Below are positions 30,701-38,749 of a stretch of DNA of 48,190 bases, one piece after another. The notes below the pieces were generated by a model. The model had not been told where the DNA came from. It saw only the letters and a list, made by a program, of their open reading frames with translations, and made no database searches. Within the stretch, counting starts at the first letter, position 1, and the number at the start of each line of letters is the position of its first letter. Position numbers and translations under genes: made by a program. The stretch is from an uncultured Pelagibacteraceae bacterium (GTDB taxonomy: Bacteria; Pseudomonadota; Alphaproteobacteria; Pelagibacterales; Pelagibacteraceae): NCBI GenBank assembly GCA_902580505.1, contig CACHLB010000009.1, forward strand, positions 1 through 48,190, written 5' to 3'.

Positions 30701-31174
30701 ATAAGTTCGAATGTAGCTTGTACCGTACTTAAAGTTCAAGAAAAAAAAACAAACAAAGGTAACTCATACGGAATAGTAAAATTTTCTGATTTATCAAATG
30801 TTTTTGAGTTATTCATATTTTCAGACATCTTTGAAAAAAATAGAGATTTAATTACAGAAGGAAATTCTCTTATGTTGAACCTTTTTAAAAATTATTCTGA
30901 TGAAGAAAAAATGCAAAAAAGAATTAATGTAAAAAAAATTACTTCCCTTAGAGACGCAGTTAATCAACAAATAAAAAATATAATTTTTAACTTTAATAAC
31001 TTTAAAGATATATATAAATTAAAAAAATTGAGTAAAAAGGACGGTGAAACTAATATTAAAATACTTCTTAATCAAAACGATAAAGTTATAACTTTTGAGC
31101 TTAAAGAAAAGAGATTTGTAAATAATATGCTTCTTAATTCTTTAAATTTGACAGAAAATATTCAAAAAGACTAA
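27764..31174 (+). CDS. dnaE: DNA polymerase III subunit alpha
   Basis: This is the catalytic subunit of the replicative polymerase. From the ATG at 27764 it has 1136 residues. An N-terminal PHP domain begins with KIHTQYSICEGA. The palm carries catalytic Asp403 and Asp405 in the PDFDIDF motif, preceded by GPGRGSGAGSLVAW. The thumb/fingers segments GLFQLESSGM and YRPGPM are intact. A C-terminal OB-fold region (NVACTVLKVQEKK) and tail follow. A TTG two codons earlier is also possible. The gene ends 124 bases before rpsB, one of the larger spacers in the window. The proS-lolC-lolD-dnaE order is known from other alphaproteobacteria. Confidence 0.97.
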   Translation: MKESVNKTFNQFKIHTQYSICEGAVKIDQLKDFCKKNKIKSLGLSDTFNLSGALEFSENLSSVGTQPIIGTQILFKFKEFVGLIPLIAKSAIGYKNIIKLSSKSYLENSDTTSPYCKLDDLLNNSDGIIILTGSIKCFFGSLFNKGLLNEIEEILIKLKENFQENIYIEIQRHNDLNEKEFENYNLKISKKLELPIIASHEVYYLDKDMFEAHDALMCIGEKTYVNDSNRIKLTNQHYFKSSDEMIEVFRDLPEALENNFNLPFRCSFKPNFSKPILPNISSSEKDPNEMLKKLSFEGLKDKFKLISDIDQKNIENNEKYLKYKKRLDHEIRIIVEMNYSGYFLIVSDYIKWAKLNNIPVGPGRGSGAGSLVAWCLSITDIDPIKFNLIFERFLNPDRISMPDFDIDFCEEKRDLVFEYLTTKYKDSVAHIITFGKLKARMVIRDVGRVLGLPYGFIDSICKMIPFDPSRPMSLQECINVEPRLQKLINEDKRVERLVNLSLKLEGLNRNVATHAAGVVIADKKLTETIPLYKDNSANLLLPSTQFDMYSAENAGLIKFDFLGLKTLTVIDKTQKLINKKNPEFKVEKINFNDQKVYELLSSGNTVGLFQLESSGMKDALINMKPNRLEDIIAIVALYRPGPMSNIPIYNDCKNGKREPDYLHPKLEQILKPTYGVIIYQEQVMQIAQVLSGFTAGEADILRRAMGKKKRSELEKQKQRFVEGAYKNGITKDIAAGIFLKIEPFAEYGFNKSHAAAYAVIAYQTAYLKTYYPHEFFVASMSMELSNQKKLSEFYEELKRLKIPIIRPDINKSFANFSSDGINFYYALGAIKNVGLEAISNVIDERSKNGEFKNLSDFINRVNPKDINKLQLEGLVQAGAFDNINNNRHSLFNSIPSIILKSKNIHENKVANQINLFGDQEEDQTNFLENTTDWAQDIKLTKEFETLGFYISDHPLNQYKSIFPQYNINSYEDFNSKKDVISSNVACTVLKVQEKKTNKGNSYGIVKFSDLSNVFELFIFSDIFEKNRDLITEGNSLMLNLFKNYSDEEKMQKRINVKKITSLRDAVNQQIKNIIFNFNNFKDIYKLKKLSKKDGETNIKILLNQNDKVITFELKEKRFVNNMLLNSLNLTENIQKD

Positions 31175-31229
31175 AAAAAGGTTGTTTTTTATTCAATAAT
31201 TAGTATCAATTCCTCAAAATTAATTCGCA

Positions 31230-31298
31230 CACAATTAGTGGTTTTAAACCTCCGGTCCCTTAAGGGCAATAATTGTGGTGGCACAACCGGGAAAGAAC
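31230..31298 (+). promoter_or_regulatory. Structured 5' leader of rpsB, possible pseudoknot autoregulatory element
   Basis: Several pairings lie in the leader. CACAATT (31230-31236) pairs with AATTGTG (31271-31277). GGTT/AACC (31240-31250) forms a small hairpin, and CCC-TTAA-GGG (31257-31266) another. CCGGT (31252-31256) pairs with ACCGG (31286-31290), which touches the GGGAAAG ribosome-binding sequence 8 bases before the ATG. The first and last helices cross, so together they make a pseudoknot. An alternative hairpin TTGTG-GTGG-CACAA (31273-31286) competes with both. S2 is known to repress its own mRNA in E. coli, so autoregulation is a reasonable inference. Paired bases are seen directly, while folding and function are inferred. 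Confidence 0.65.
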
Positions 31299-32078
31299 AT
31301 GACTATACCTAAACTTACAATAGAACAATTATTAGAAGCTGGAGTCCATTTGGGTCATAAGACATTAAGGTGGAATCCTAAAATGAAGAAATACATATTT
31401 GGAAAGAGAGATTCAATCCATATTATTGATTTAACACAAACTTTAGAACTTACTAATGTAGCACTAGAAAAAGTTCATAGTACAATTTCGTCTGGTGGAA
31501 AAATATTATTTATATCCACAAAAAAACAAGCCTCTGATGCTGTAGCAAACTTAGCTAAAGACACAGATCAATATTATGTCAATTACAGGTGGTTAGGAGG
31601 TATGTTAACAAATTGGGGAACAATTTCAAATTCAATAAAAAAGTTAAACAAAATAAATTCAGATCTCTCAGCAGAGAATAGAGGTTTTACTAAAAAAGAA
31701 CTTTTAAAAATGAGTGGACAAAGAGATAAATTACAAAGATCTCTTGGTGGCATCATGGATATGAAAAAAATCCCAGACCTTGTATTTATAATTGATACCA
31801 ATTATGAATCATTAGCGATCAAAGAGTCCATCAAATTAGGCATTCCTATAATAGCAATATTAGATACAAATTCAGATCCTGATGGTATTGATTATCCTAT
31901 TCCAGGAAACGATGATGCTAGAAGATCAATAGATTTATATTGTAATCTAATGAGAGATACTATCAATGATGCAAAAAAGAATATTGCTCAATCACAAGAT
32001 ATAAAAATACAAAACAACAATATTTTGAATAAACAAATTAATGAGAAGTCTAAATCACCAGATAAAAAATTAAATTAA
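31299..32078 (+). CDS. rpsB: 30S ribosomal protein S2
   Basis: S2 is a late-assembling protein of the small subunit needed for S1 binding. The ATG at 31299 gives 259 residues starting [20 protein letters not shown]. The signatures [19 protein letters not shown] and [15 protein letters not shown] follow, then VFIIDTNYE and [24 protein letters not shown] at 31275 is in frame but lies inside the leader structure and would add eight non-family residues. The ATG has the good upstream GGGAAAG. The C-terminal tail is Lys/Asn-rich. It starts the rpsB-tsf-frr block. Confidence 0.97.
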   Translation: MTIPKLTIEQLLEAGVHLGHKTLRWNPKMKKYIFGKRDSIHIIDLTQTLELTNVALEKVHSTISSGGKILFISTKKQASDAVANLAKDTDQYYVNYRWLGGMLTNWGTISNSIKKLNKINSDLSAENRGFTKKELLKMSGQRDKLQRSLGGIMDMKKIPDLVFIIDTNYESLAIKESIKLGIPIIAILDTNSDPDGIDYPIPGNDDARRSIDLYCNLMRDTINDAKKNIAQSQDIKIQNNNILNKQINEKSKSPDKKLN

Positions 32079-32100
32079 ATTATATTAAATTAATTAAATA

Positions 32101-32952
32101 ATGAGTGACATTGATAAAATAAAAAAATTAAGACAATCGACAGGAGCTGGATTTAAAGATTGTAACGCTGCTTTAAAAGAATCAGATGGAGATTTGAATA
32201 AAGCAGCTGAAGTTCTTCGAATAAAAGGTATTGCTAAAGCATCTAAGAAAATGTCTAGAGATGCAAAAGAAGGAGTAATAGTAATCACTGGAGATAAGAA
32301 CAAAACTTCTATAATTGAAGTAAACTGTGAAACAGATTTTGTTGCCAAAAATGATGATTTTATAAATTTTGTTAAAGAATTAAGTGATTTAAATAATTTA
32401 TGTTCTTCAGACCTGTCAAAATTAAAAAAAACAAAAATGTCTAATGGCAAAACAGTTGAAGAAAATCTTGTTGCATTAATTGCTAAAATTGGTGAAAAAA
32501 TAACAATCGGAAGAAATAGAACTATTTTAAATAATAATTCGAATAATTATACTTATCAACATACCGTAATTAAAGATAACGTTTCAAAATTAGGAGTAAT
32601 TGTTTCCTTAGAGACAAATACAGAAAACGATAATGTAAAATTATTTGGCAAGCAATTATCAATGCATATTGCGGCATCTAATCCATTAGCTTTAAATGCT
32701 GACGAAATAAAAAAAGATACATTAGAAAAGGAGATTCATTTAATTGAAGAAGAACTTAAAAATGAAGGTAAAACTGAAGAAATTTTAAAAAAAATTAGTT
32801 TAGGTAAAATTAATAAATTTAAAGAAGAAAACAGTTTAATGTCACAAAATTGGGTAATTGAACCAAAGAAAAAAGTAAAAGATATAATTAAAGAGATTAA
32901 TATATCAGATTTAAATATTAAAGAATTTATAAGAATTAAAATTGGTGAATAA
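32101..32952 (+). CDS. tsf: Elongation factor Ts
   Basis: EF-Ts regenerates EF-Tu-GTP. The 283-residue product starts with the UBA-like domain ([20 protein letters not shown]), the classic EF-Ts signature. The core motif [11 protein letters not shown] contacts the nucleotide-binding site of EF-Tu. [10 protein letters not shown] lies further on. It follows rpsB by 22 bases and ends overlapping the frr ATG by 1 base. In most bacteria pyrH (UMP kinase) sits between tsf and frr, but it is not here. Confidence 0.97.
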   Translation: MSDIDKIKKLRQSTGAGFKDCNAALKESDGDLNKAAEVLRIKGIAKASKKMSRDAKEGVIVITGDKNKTSIIEVNCETDFVAKNDDFINFVKELSDLNNLCSSDLSKLKKTKMSNGKTVEENLVALIAKIGEKITIGRNRTILNNNSNNYTYQHTVIKDNVSKLGVIVSLETNTENDNVKLFGKQLSMHIAASNPLALNADEIKKDTLEKEIHLIEEELKNEGKTEEILKKISLGKINKFKEENSLMSQNWVIEPKKKVKDIIKEINISDLNIKEFIRIKIGE

Positions 32953-33503
32953 TGTTTGATGAAAATTCATATAATTCAAAAATGTCAAAAACAATTGATG
33001 TATTTACAAAAGAATTAAACTCTTTAAGAACAGGCAGAGCTAATGCAAGCATGCTTGATTTGATTAAAGTTGATGTTTATGGACAAAAAATGCCAATCAA
33101 TCAGTTGGGTACAATAACAACTCCAGAACCTAGAACAATAAATATACAAGTATGGGATTTAAATAATGTTGCACTGATTGATTCATCTATTAAAAAATCT
33201 GAACTTGGTTTAAATCCTCAAATAGATGGTCAATTAGTTAGATTACCTATACCAGATTTAAGTGAAGAGCGTCGAATAGAAATGAAAAAAATTGTAAAGT
33301 CAATGGGTGAGAAATGTAAAGTTTCAATAAGAAATATCAGAAGAGAAGGTAATGATGAATTAAAAAAACTTTTGAAATCAAAAGATATATCTGAAGATGA
33401 AGAAAACAAATTTGAAAAATTAATACAGGATTTAACTGATAAAAATATTCAGATTATAGATGAAAAAGTTTCTTTAAAAGAAAAAGAAATAATGACTATA
33501 TGA
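32952..33503 (+). CDS. frr: Ribosome recycling factor
   Basis: RRF splits post-termination ribosomes together with EF-G. At 183 residues it is nearly the E. coli length (185). The N-terminal helix leads to LNSLRTGRANASMLD, the signature helix that binds the 50S subunit. VDVYGQKMPINQLGTITTPEPRT is also typical, as is the C-terminal three-helix bundle with LKEKEIMTI. It is coupled to tsf by TAATG and to uppS by an ATGA overlap. Confidence 0.97.
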   Translation: MFDENSYNSKMSKTIDVFTKELNSLRTGRANASMLDLIKVDVYGQKMPINQLGTITTPEPRTINIQVWDLNNVALIDSSIKKSELGLNPQIDGQLVRLPIPDLSEERRIEMKKIVKSMGEKCKVSIRNIRREGNDELKKLLKSKDISEDEENKFEKLIQDLTDKNIQIIDEKVSLKEKEIMTI

Positions 33504-34189
33504 ATTCACCTAAACATGTAGCCATAATTATGGATGGAAATGGCAGATGGGGTTTAAAAAAAAAAAATTCAAGAACTTTTGGTCATCAAAAAGGATTATT
33601 GACGGTTGAAAAAATTATTAAAGCCTCAATTAAAAAAAAAATAAAATACTTAACACTATATGTCTTTTCAACAGAGAATTGGAAGAGACCTAAAAATGAA
33701 ATAGTTTTTTTATTAAAACTTTTACAAAATTATATAGATAAGGAAATTAATAATTTAATTAAAAACAATATAAAAGTAAAAGTATTCGGTAATTTGAAAC
33801 CATTCTCCAAAAAATTAAAATTTAATATAAAAAATTTAGAGAATTTAACAAAAAAAAATAATAAATTACAAATTAATTTAGCACTAAACTATGGATCTAG
33901 AGAAGAAATTATAAACGCTATATCTAAAATACAAAAGTCTAATATTAAAATAAATAAGAAAAATTTTGAAAAGTTTCTTTATACATCTGGGATACCTGAT
34001 CCGGACATATTAATTAGAACTGGCAATACAAAAAGAATTAGTAATTTTATGATTTGGCAAAATATTTATGCTGAAATCTTTTTTGAAAAAAAAATGTGGC
34101 CAGACTTTAATGAAAGAGATTTTTATAAAATAATTAACAAGTTTATCAAAATCCGAAGAAACTTTGGTGGTTTAAATGTCAGAAATTAA
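33500..34189 (+). CDS. uppS: Undecaprenyl diphosphate synthase (cis-prenyltransferase)
   Basis: This enzyme builds the C55 lipid carrier used for peptidoglycan and lipopolysaccharide. The 229-residue protein carries IIMDGNGRW (residues 9-17) with catalytic Asp12. YVFSTENWKRP and the C-terminal SGIPDPDILIRTGNTKRISN hold the diphosphate-binding Arg/Ser. Immediately after the catalytic motif is a run of 12 A (33556-33567) coding GLKKKNS. It overlaps frr by 4 bases and cdsA by 14. Confidence 0.95.
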   Translation: MNSPKHVAIIMDGNGRWGLKKKNSRTFGHQKGLLTVEKIIKASIKKKIKYLTLYVFSTENWKRPKNEIVFLLKLLQNYIDKEINNLIKNNIKVKVFGNLKPFSKKLKFNIKNLENLTKKNNKLQINLALNYGSREEIINAISKIQKSNIKINKKNFEKFLYTSGIPDPDILIRTGNTKRISNFMIWQNIYAEIFFEKKMWPDFNERDFYKIINKFIKIRRNFGGLNVRN

Positions 34190-34823
34190 TAAAAGAGTAC
34201 TAACTTCTTTTTTTTTAATAATTTTATGTTTTATCGCTTTATATAATAAAATAATACTAACTTCATTGTTAATTTTTTTCCTTTTTCAAACCTTCACAGA
34301 ATTTTATTTTATTTTAAGAAAATTATTTAATGTAAAAAATAAAAATAAGTTATATTTTATTTTAGTTTTTTTATTATTTTATTTGCTACTTCTCGTTATT
34401 ATAACTTGGGATATATTTGTTTTCGAGCATGAAGACATGAATTTGATCTTTTTTTTAATAGTTTCAATTTGTATTTCTACAGATATTGGTGGCTTTTTTT
34501 TTGGAAAAATATTTAAAGGTAAAAAGTTAACTAAAATTAGTCCAAATAAAACCTATTCAGGATTAATTGGCTCATATGTCTTATCATTATTAACCACAAC
34601 TATATTTTTTAAAGAATATTTCGAATTATTTGATTTAATAATATCCACTTTAGTTATCTCAACTTTTTCACAATTAGGTGATTTAACAATTTCATACTTA
34701 AAAAGAAAAGTTAAAATAAAAGATACAAGTAATATTTTACCAGGACACGGAGGTTTTTTAGACAGATTTGATGGGTTTCTTTTAGCAATGCCAATGGGAT
34801 ATTTAGTGTACAGCATTTTATGA
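34176..34823 (+). CDS. cdsA: Phosphatidate cytidylyltransferase, short form
   Basis: This integral membrane enzyme makes CDP-diacylglycerol from phosphatidate and CTP. The C-terminal signature LKRKVKIKDTSNILPGHGG with FLDRFDG is complete, and GFFFGKIFKGKKLTKISPNK is the second conserved block. At 215 residues it is shorter than the usual 260-290, missing some N-terminal transmembrane helices. The start at 34176 overlaps uppS by 14 bases, and no better upstream start is available in frame. It overlaps dxr by 4 bases (ATGA). Confidence 0.92.
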   Translation: MSEINKRVLTSFFLIILCFIALYNKIILTSLLIFFLFQTFTEFYFILRKLFNVKNKNKLYFILVFLLFYLLLLVIITWDIFVFEHEDMNLIFFLIVSICISTDIGGFFFGKIFKGKKLTKISPNKTYSGLIGSYVLSLLTTTIFFKEYFELFDLIISTLVISTFSQLGDLTISYLKRKVKIKDTSNILPGHGGFLDRFDGFLLAMPMGYLVYSIL

Positions 34824-35983
34824 TTGATATAGCTATATTAGGATCAACAGGGTCAATAGGAACTAATACACTTAAGTCAATTTCGTCTGAAAGAAACTTT
34901 AAAATAAAATTATTATCAACAAATAAAAATATAAAAAAACTTTACCAACAAGCAAAAAAATTTAATGTAAAAGATGTTATAATAAATGATAAAAAAATAT
35001 ATTTAAAAAATAAAAAATTTTTTAAAAAAAAAAAAATTAATTCTTATTATGGTTTTAAAAATATTAATAAAATAATTAAAAAAAAATTAAATTATTCTAT
35101 TAATTCAATATCAGGAATAGATGGCTTAGAGCCAACTTTAGAATTAATTCCTCATACTAAAAATATTTTAATTGCAAATAAAGAGTCGATTATATGTGGA
35201 TGGAATATAATTTCAAAAAAATTAAAGTACTATAAAACAAATTTTATACCTATTGATTCAGAACATTATTCTATAAGCGAATTGATCAAAAATGAACCAT
35301 TAAATACAATTGATAAAATTATTTTAACAGCATCAGGAGGACCATTTTTAAATAAATCATTTGAAACACTGTCAAATATAAAACCAAAAAATGCATTAAA
35401 ACATCCCAAGTGGAAAATGGGAAAAAAAATTTCAATTGATTCATCTACAATGATGAATAAAATTTTTGAATTTATTGAGGCAAAAAAAATCTTCAATTTG
35501 AAAAACAAAGATATAAGCATAGTAATTCATCCTGATTCATTTATTCATGCAGTAGTTTTTTTTAAGGGAGGTTTAATTAAACTTTTAGCACACGAAACTA
35601 ATATGCAAATACCCATATCGAATGCATTAGGTATTAAAAAAACTAAAATTAAAAATATAAAAAAATATATAATAAATTTAAATAACTCTAAGTTTGATCT
35701 ACCTAATAATAAAAAATTTCCATTATTAAATTTAATAAAATTAATACCTGATAGGACAAGTTATTTTGAAACTATACTTACTACTTTAAATGATAATCTT
35801 GTAGATAAATATTTGAATGGACATATCAATTATAAATCAATACATAAAAATCTTTTAATTTTGATAAAAAAACCCTTTTTTAAAAAGTATTATAAATTAA
35901 AACCAATGAATATTTATGATATAAATAATATTATCATGATTACTAAAAAATATCTTGATCAAAATTTTAAATATTATGAATAA
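34820..35983 (+). CDS. dxr: 1-deoxy-D-xylulose 5-phosphate reductoisomerase
   Basis: Dxr makes 2-C-methyl-D-erythritol 4-phosphate, the committed MEP-pathway step that feeds UppS and quinone side chains. The 387-residue protein has the NADPH loop GSTGSIG (8-14), NKESIICG, the metal/substrate segments PIDSEHYSI and ASGGPFL, and HPKWKMGKKISIDSSTMMNK. A run of 13 A at 35024-35036 encodes four consecutive Lys in a poorly conserved part of the N-terminal domain. It overlaps bamA by 8 bases. The rseP protease gene, often found between dxr and bamA, is missing. Confidence 0.95.
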   Translation: MIDIAILGSTGSIGTNTLKSISSERNFKIKLLSTNKNIKKLYQQAKKFNVKDVIINDKKIYLKNKKFFKKKKINSYYGFKNINKIIKKKLNYSINSISGIDGLEPTLELIPHTKNILIANKESIICGWNIISKKLKYYKTNFIPIDSEHYSISELIKNEPLNTIDKIILTASGGPFLNKSFETLSNIKPKNALKHPKWKMGKKISIDSSTMMNKIFEFIEAKKIFNLKNKDISIVIHPDSFIHAVVFFKGGLIKLLAHETNMQIPISNALGIKKTKIKNIKKYIINLNNSKFDLPNNKKFPLLNLIKLIPDRTSYFETILTTLNDNLVDKYLNGHINYKSIHKNLLILIKKPFFKKYYKLKPMNIYDINNIIMITKKYLDQNFKYYE

Positions 35984-38225
35984 TAAAATTTACTTTATAA
36001 AAAAAACTTTAATAATTTTTATTTTTTTTATTTCTTTTATTAAAAATTTAAGTGCTGAGACTATTCAAAAATTTGAAATTTCTGGAAATGATCGTATTTC
36101 AAAAGAGACAATTATTATGTTCTCTAACATCAAAATTGGTGAAAACGTAGATAATAATATTCTAAATAAAGTTTTAAAAAGTTTATATGCAACAGACTAT
36201 TTTGAAAATGTCGAAATATCTTTTAATAATAATGTTATTCAAATTAAAGTTATAGAAAATCCAATAATTCAATCTGTAATAATAAATGGTATTAAAAAAG
36301 ATAAAATTTACGAAAATATTAAAAATATCACTTCAAAAACTGAAAAATATCCCTTCATTGAAAGTAAAATTAATGAACAAATGGTTTTAATGAAAAATAT
36401 TCTTAAATCATATGGATATTATTTTGTAGAACTTAATACTTCTTATGTAGAGAATTCTAATAATTCTCTTGATTTAATTTATGATTTTAAATTGGGTCCA
36501 ATTGCAAAAATTAAAAATATTAAATTTATTGGAAATAAAGTTTACAGAGATAGTACACTTAGAAATGTTATAATATCAGAAGAATCTAAATTTTGGAAAT
36601 TTATAACAAGAAATAAATTTCTGAATAGCAATAGAATAAATTTAGATAATTCTAGATTAACAAATTTTTACAAAAACAATGGATATTTCAATGCAAATAT
36701 TAAATCTTCTACTGCGCTAATTAATGAAGATAATCAATTCGATATTATATTTAATATAGATGCAGGTGAAAAATTTTATTTTGATAAAATCGAAATTATT
36801 AATCAAGATAGTTTTTCTTTAGAAAATATTAACAATTTTGTAAAAAGATTTGATAAATTAAAAGGAAGACCATATTCTATAAAAAAGCTAACCAATTTAA
36901 TTGATGATATTAATTATTTTACATTAAGAAATGACTTTGTTTTTATTAATGCAGACTACGATGAGATAATCAAAAATAATAACCAAATTGATATCAAAAT
37001 AAAATTTAATGAAATTGAAAAAGAATTTGTTGAAAGAATTAATATTTTTGGAAATTTTATTACCGATGAAAAAGTTGTAAGAAACTCCTTAATTATTGAT
37101 GAAGGAGATGCTCTAAATAAAATTTTGTTTGATAAATCTATTAAAAATATTAAATCAAAAAATATATTTAAATCAGTAAATTACAATATATCTGAAAATA
37201 ATGATTCAAAAAAAATAATTGATATCACAGTTGAAGAAAAAGCCACTGGTGAAATTTTTGCTGGTGCGGGCACTGGAACAACGGGATCATCATTTTCAGC
37301 AGGTATTAAAGAAAATAACTATCTTGGATTAGGTATCAAACTAGATACAGAGTTAAATGTTACAGAAGATTCAGTAAAAGGAAAATTTTCTGTTCTAAAT
37401 CCAAATTACAAAAATTCTGATAAAAAATTAAAAACAGTTATTGAAAGTTCATCAACAGACTTCTTATCTACTAGTGGTTATAAAACAGACAGAACTGGCT
37501 TAACATTAGGAACTGAATTTGAACAAATGAATGATTTATTTGTTAATTTTGAATTGTCAAACTTTTATGAAGATTTAGAAACGTCCTCAAATGCAAATAG
37601 TATAGTAAAAAAACAAGAAGGTAGTTATTTTGAGAATCTAATAACCTATTCTCTTTCTTACAATAAACTTAACCAAAATTTTCAACCATCTGCTGGTTTT
37701 CTCAATAGATTTTCACAAACATTGCCTATTATTTCAGATGATGTCTCTGTAGAAAATTCCTTTAGAAGTGACATTTATCATTCTGTTAATGAAAATTTAA
37801 TTTTATCAGCTAAATTTTTAATAAAAACTGTAAATTCGTTAGATGACAACGTCAGAATTTCAAAAAGAGTATATATACCTAGTTCACGCCTTAAAGGTTT
37901 TGAAAGTGGAAAAATTGGTCCTAAAGATGGATCTCAATATATAGGCGGTAACTATGCTTCATCATTAAACTTAAATTCAACATTACCAAATATTCTTTTT
38001 GAAAATGAAAATATTGATTTTAATTTTTTTATAGATATGGCTAATGTTTGGGAAGTAGATTATGATAGTTCCTTAGATTCTAACAAAATAAGATCTTCCA
38101 CAGGAGTTGCAGTAAATTGGTTTAGTCCTGTTGGTCCATTAACATTTTCATATGCAATACCTATTTCTGAAGCAAATACAGACGTCACTGAAAATTTTAG
38201 ATTTCAAATTGGTACTTCATTTTGA
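35976..38225 (+). CDS. bamA: Outer membrane protein assembly factor BamA
   Basis: BamA inserts beta-barrel proteins into the outer membrane. From the ATG at 35976 it has 749 residues. A signal peptide (Lys-rich start, hydrophobic IIFIFFISF core) ends in NLSA with cleavage predicted after residue 27. POTRA repeats fill about 28-420 (IQKFEISGNDRISKE opens POTRA1). The beta-barrel follows, with a GSQYIGGNYASS loop and the terminal Phe of FRFQIGTSF that targets the Bam machinery. An upstream TTG at 35955 would add seven residues before the signal peptide and is less likely. The dxr-bamA-skp-lpxD-fabZ-lpxA order is widespread. Confidence 0.95.
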   Translation: MNNKIYFIKKTLIIFIFFISFIKNLSAETIQKFEISGNDRISKETIIMFSNIKIGENVDNNILNKVLKSLYATDYFENVEISFNNNVIQIKVIENPIIQSVIINGIKKDKIYENIKNITSKTEKYPFIESKINEQMVLMKNILKSYGYYFVELNTSYVENSNNSLDLIYDFKLGPIAKIKNIKFIGNKVYRDSTLRNVIISEESKFWKFITRNKFLNSNRINLDNSRLTNFYKNNGYFNANIKSSTALINEDNQFDIIFNIDAGEKFYFDKIEIINQDSFSLENINNFVKRFDKLKGRPYSIKKLTNLIDDINYFTLRNDFVFINADYDEIIKNNNQIDIKIKFNEIEKEFVERINIFGNFITDEKVVRNSLIIDEGDALNKILFDKSIKNIKSKNIFKSVNYNISENNDSKKIIDITVEEKATGEIFAGAGTGTTGSSFSAGIKENNYLGLGIKLDTELNVTEDSVKGKFSVLNPNYKNSDKKLKTVIESSSTDFLSTSGYKTDRTGLTLGTEFEQMNDLFVNFELSNFYEDLETSSNANSIVKKQEGSYFENLITYSLSYNKLNQNFQPSAGFLNRFSQTLPIISDDVSVENSFRSDIYHSVNENLILSAKFLIKTVNSLDDNVRISKRVYIPSSRLKGFESGKIGPKDGSQYIGGNYASSLNLNSTLPNILFENENIDFNFFIDMANVWEVDYDSSLDSNKIRSSTGVAVNWFSPVGPLTFSYAIPISEANTDVTENFRFQIGTSF

Positions 38226-38749
38226 TGAGAATTTCTTTAATATTTTTTATTTTATTATTTTATAATAATATTTCATTTGCTGAGAATAAAATTGTTTATT
38301 TAGATGTACAATTTGTAATAGATAATTCTGAGTTGGGTAAATTTTATAAAAAAAAAATTAAAAAAATTAAGGACAAAAATAAAACAGAATTAAAAAAAGA
38401 TGAAACCATTATTAAAAAAAAAGAAAATGATATTAAAAATCAAAAAAATATTTTAAGCAAAGAAGAAATTAACAATAGAGTTAAAGATTTAAATGAACTT
38501 TTAAAAAAATATCAAATTAAAATTTCAAACAATAATAAAATTATCTTAGAAGAAAAAAAAAAATATAGTTCAAAAATTTTGAAAACGTTGAACCCAATTG
38601 TTGCAAGTTATGTTAATAAAAATAATATTACATTGGTTATAGATAAAAAAAATGTTCTCATAGGTGTAAAATCATTAGATATAACAGATAAAATAATACA
38701 AATTTTGAATGCTCAGACAAAAGAGCAAAATTTACTAAATGAAAATTAA
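38225..38749 (+). CDS. skp: Periplasmic chaperone of the Skp/OmpH family
   Basis: Skp escorts unfolded outer-membrane proteins to BamA. The ATG at 38225 gives 174 residues. The signal peptide (MRISLIFFILLFYNNISFA) probably ends at Ala19. The mature start ENKIVYLDVQFVIDNSELGK is the OmpH signature. The middle (about 40-115) is a long Lys/Glu/Asn-rich coiled coil that would form the tentacle, and a short C-terminal beta segment (ITLVIDKKNVLIG) ends the body domain. It is extremely Lys-rich. The start overlaps the bamA stop by 1 base. Confidence 0.88.
   Translation: MRISLIFFILLFYNNISFAENKIVYLDVQFVIDNSELGKFYKKKIKKIKDKNKTELKKDETIIKKKENDIKNQKNILSKEEINNRVKDLNELLKKYQIKISNNNKIILEEKKKYSSKILKTLNPIVASYVNKNNITLVIDKKNVLIGVKSLDITDKIIQILNAQTKEQNLLNEN

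Noticed and set aside
31175..31195. A-run, GGTTG, T-run after dnaE as a terminator
   Set aside because: The stem would be only A-T pairs with no GC, so I could not support it as an intrinsic terminator.
31275..31298. GTG as an earlier start for rpsB
   Set aside because: It lies inside the leader structure, adds residues not found in S2, and the ATG at 31299 has the ribosome-binding sequence.
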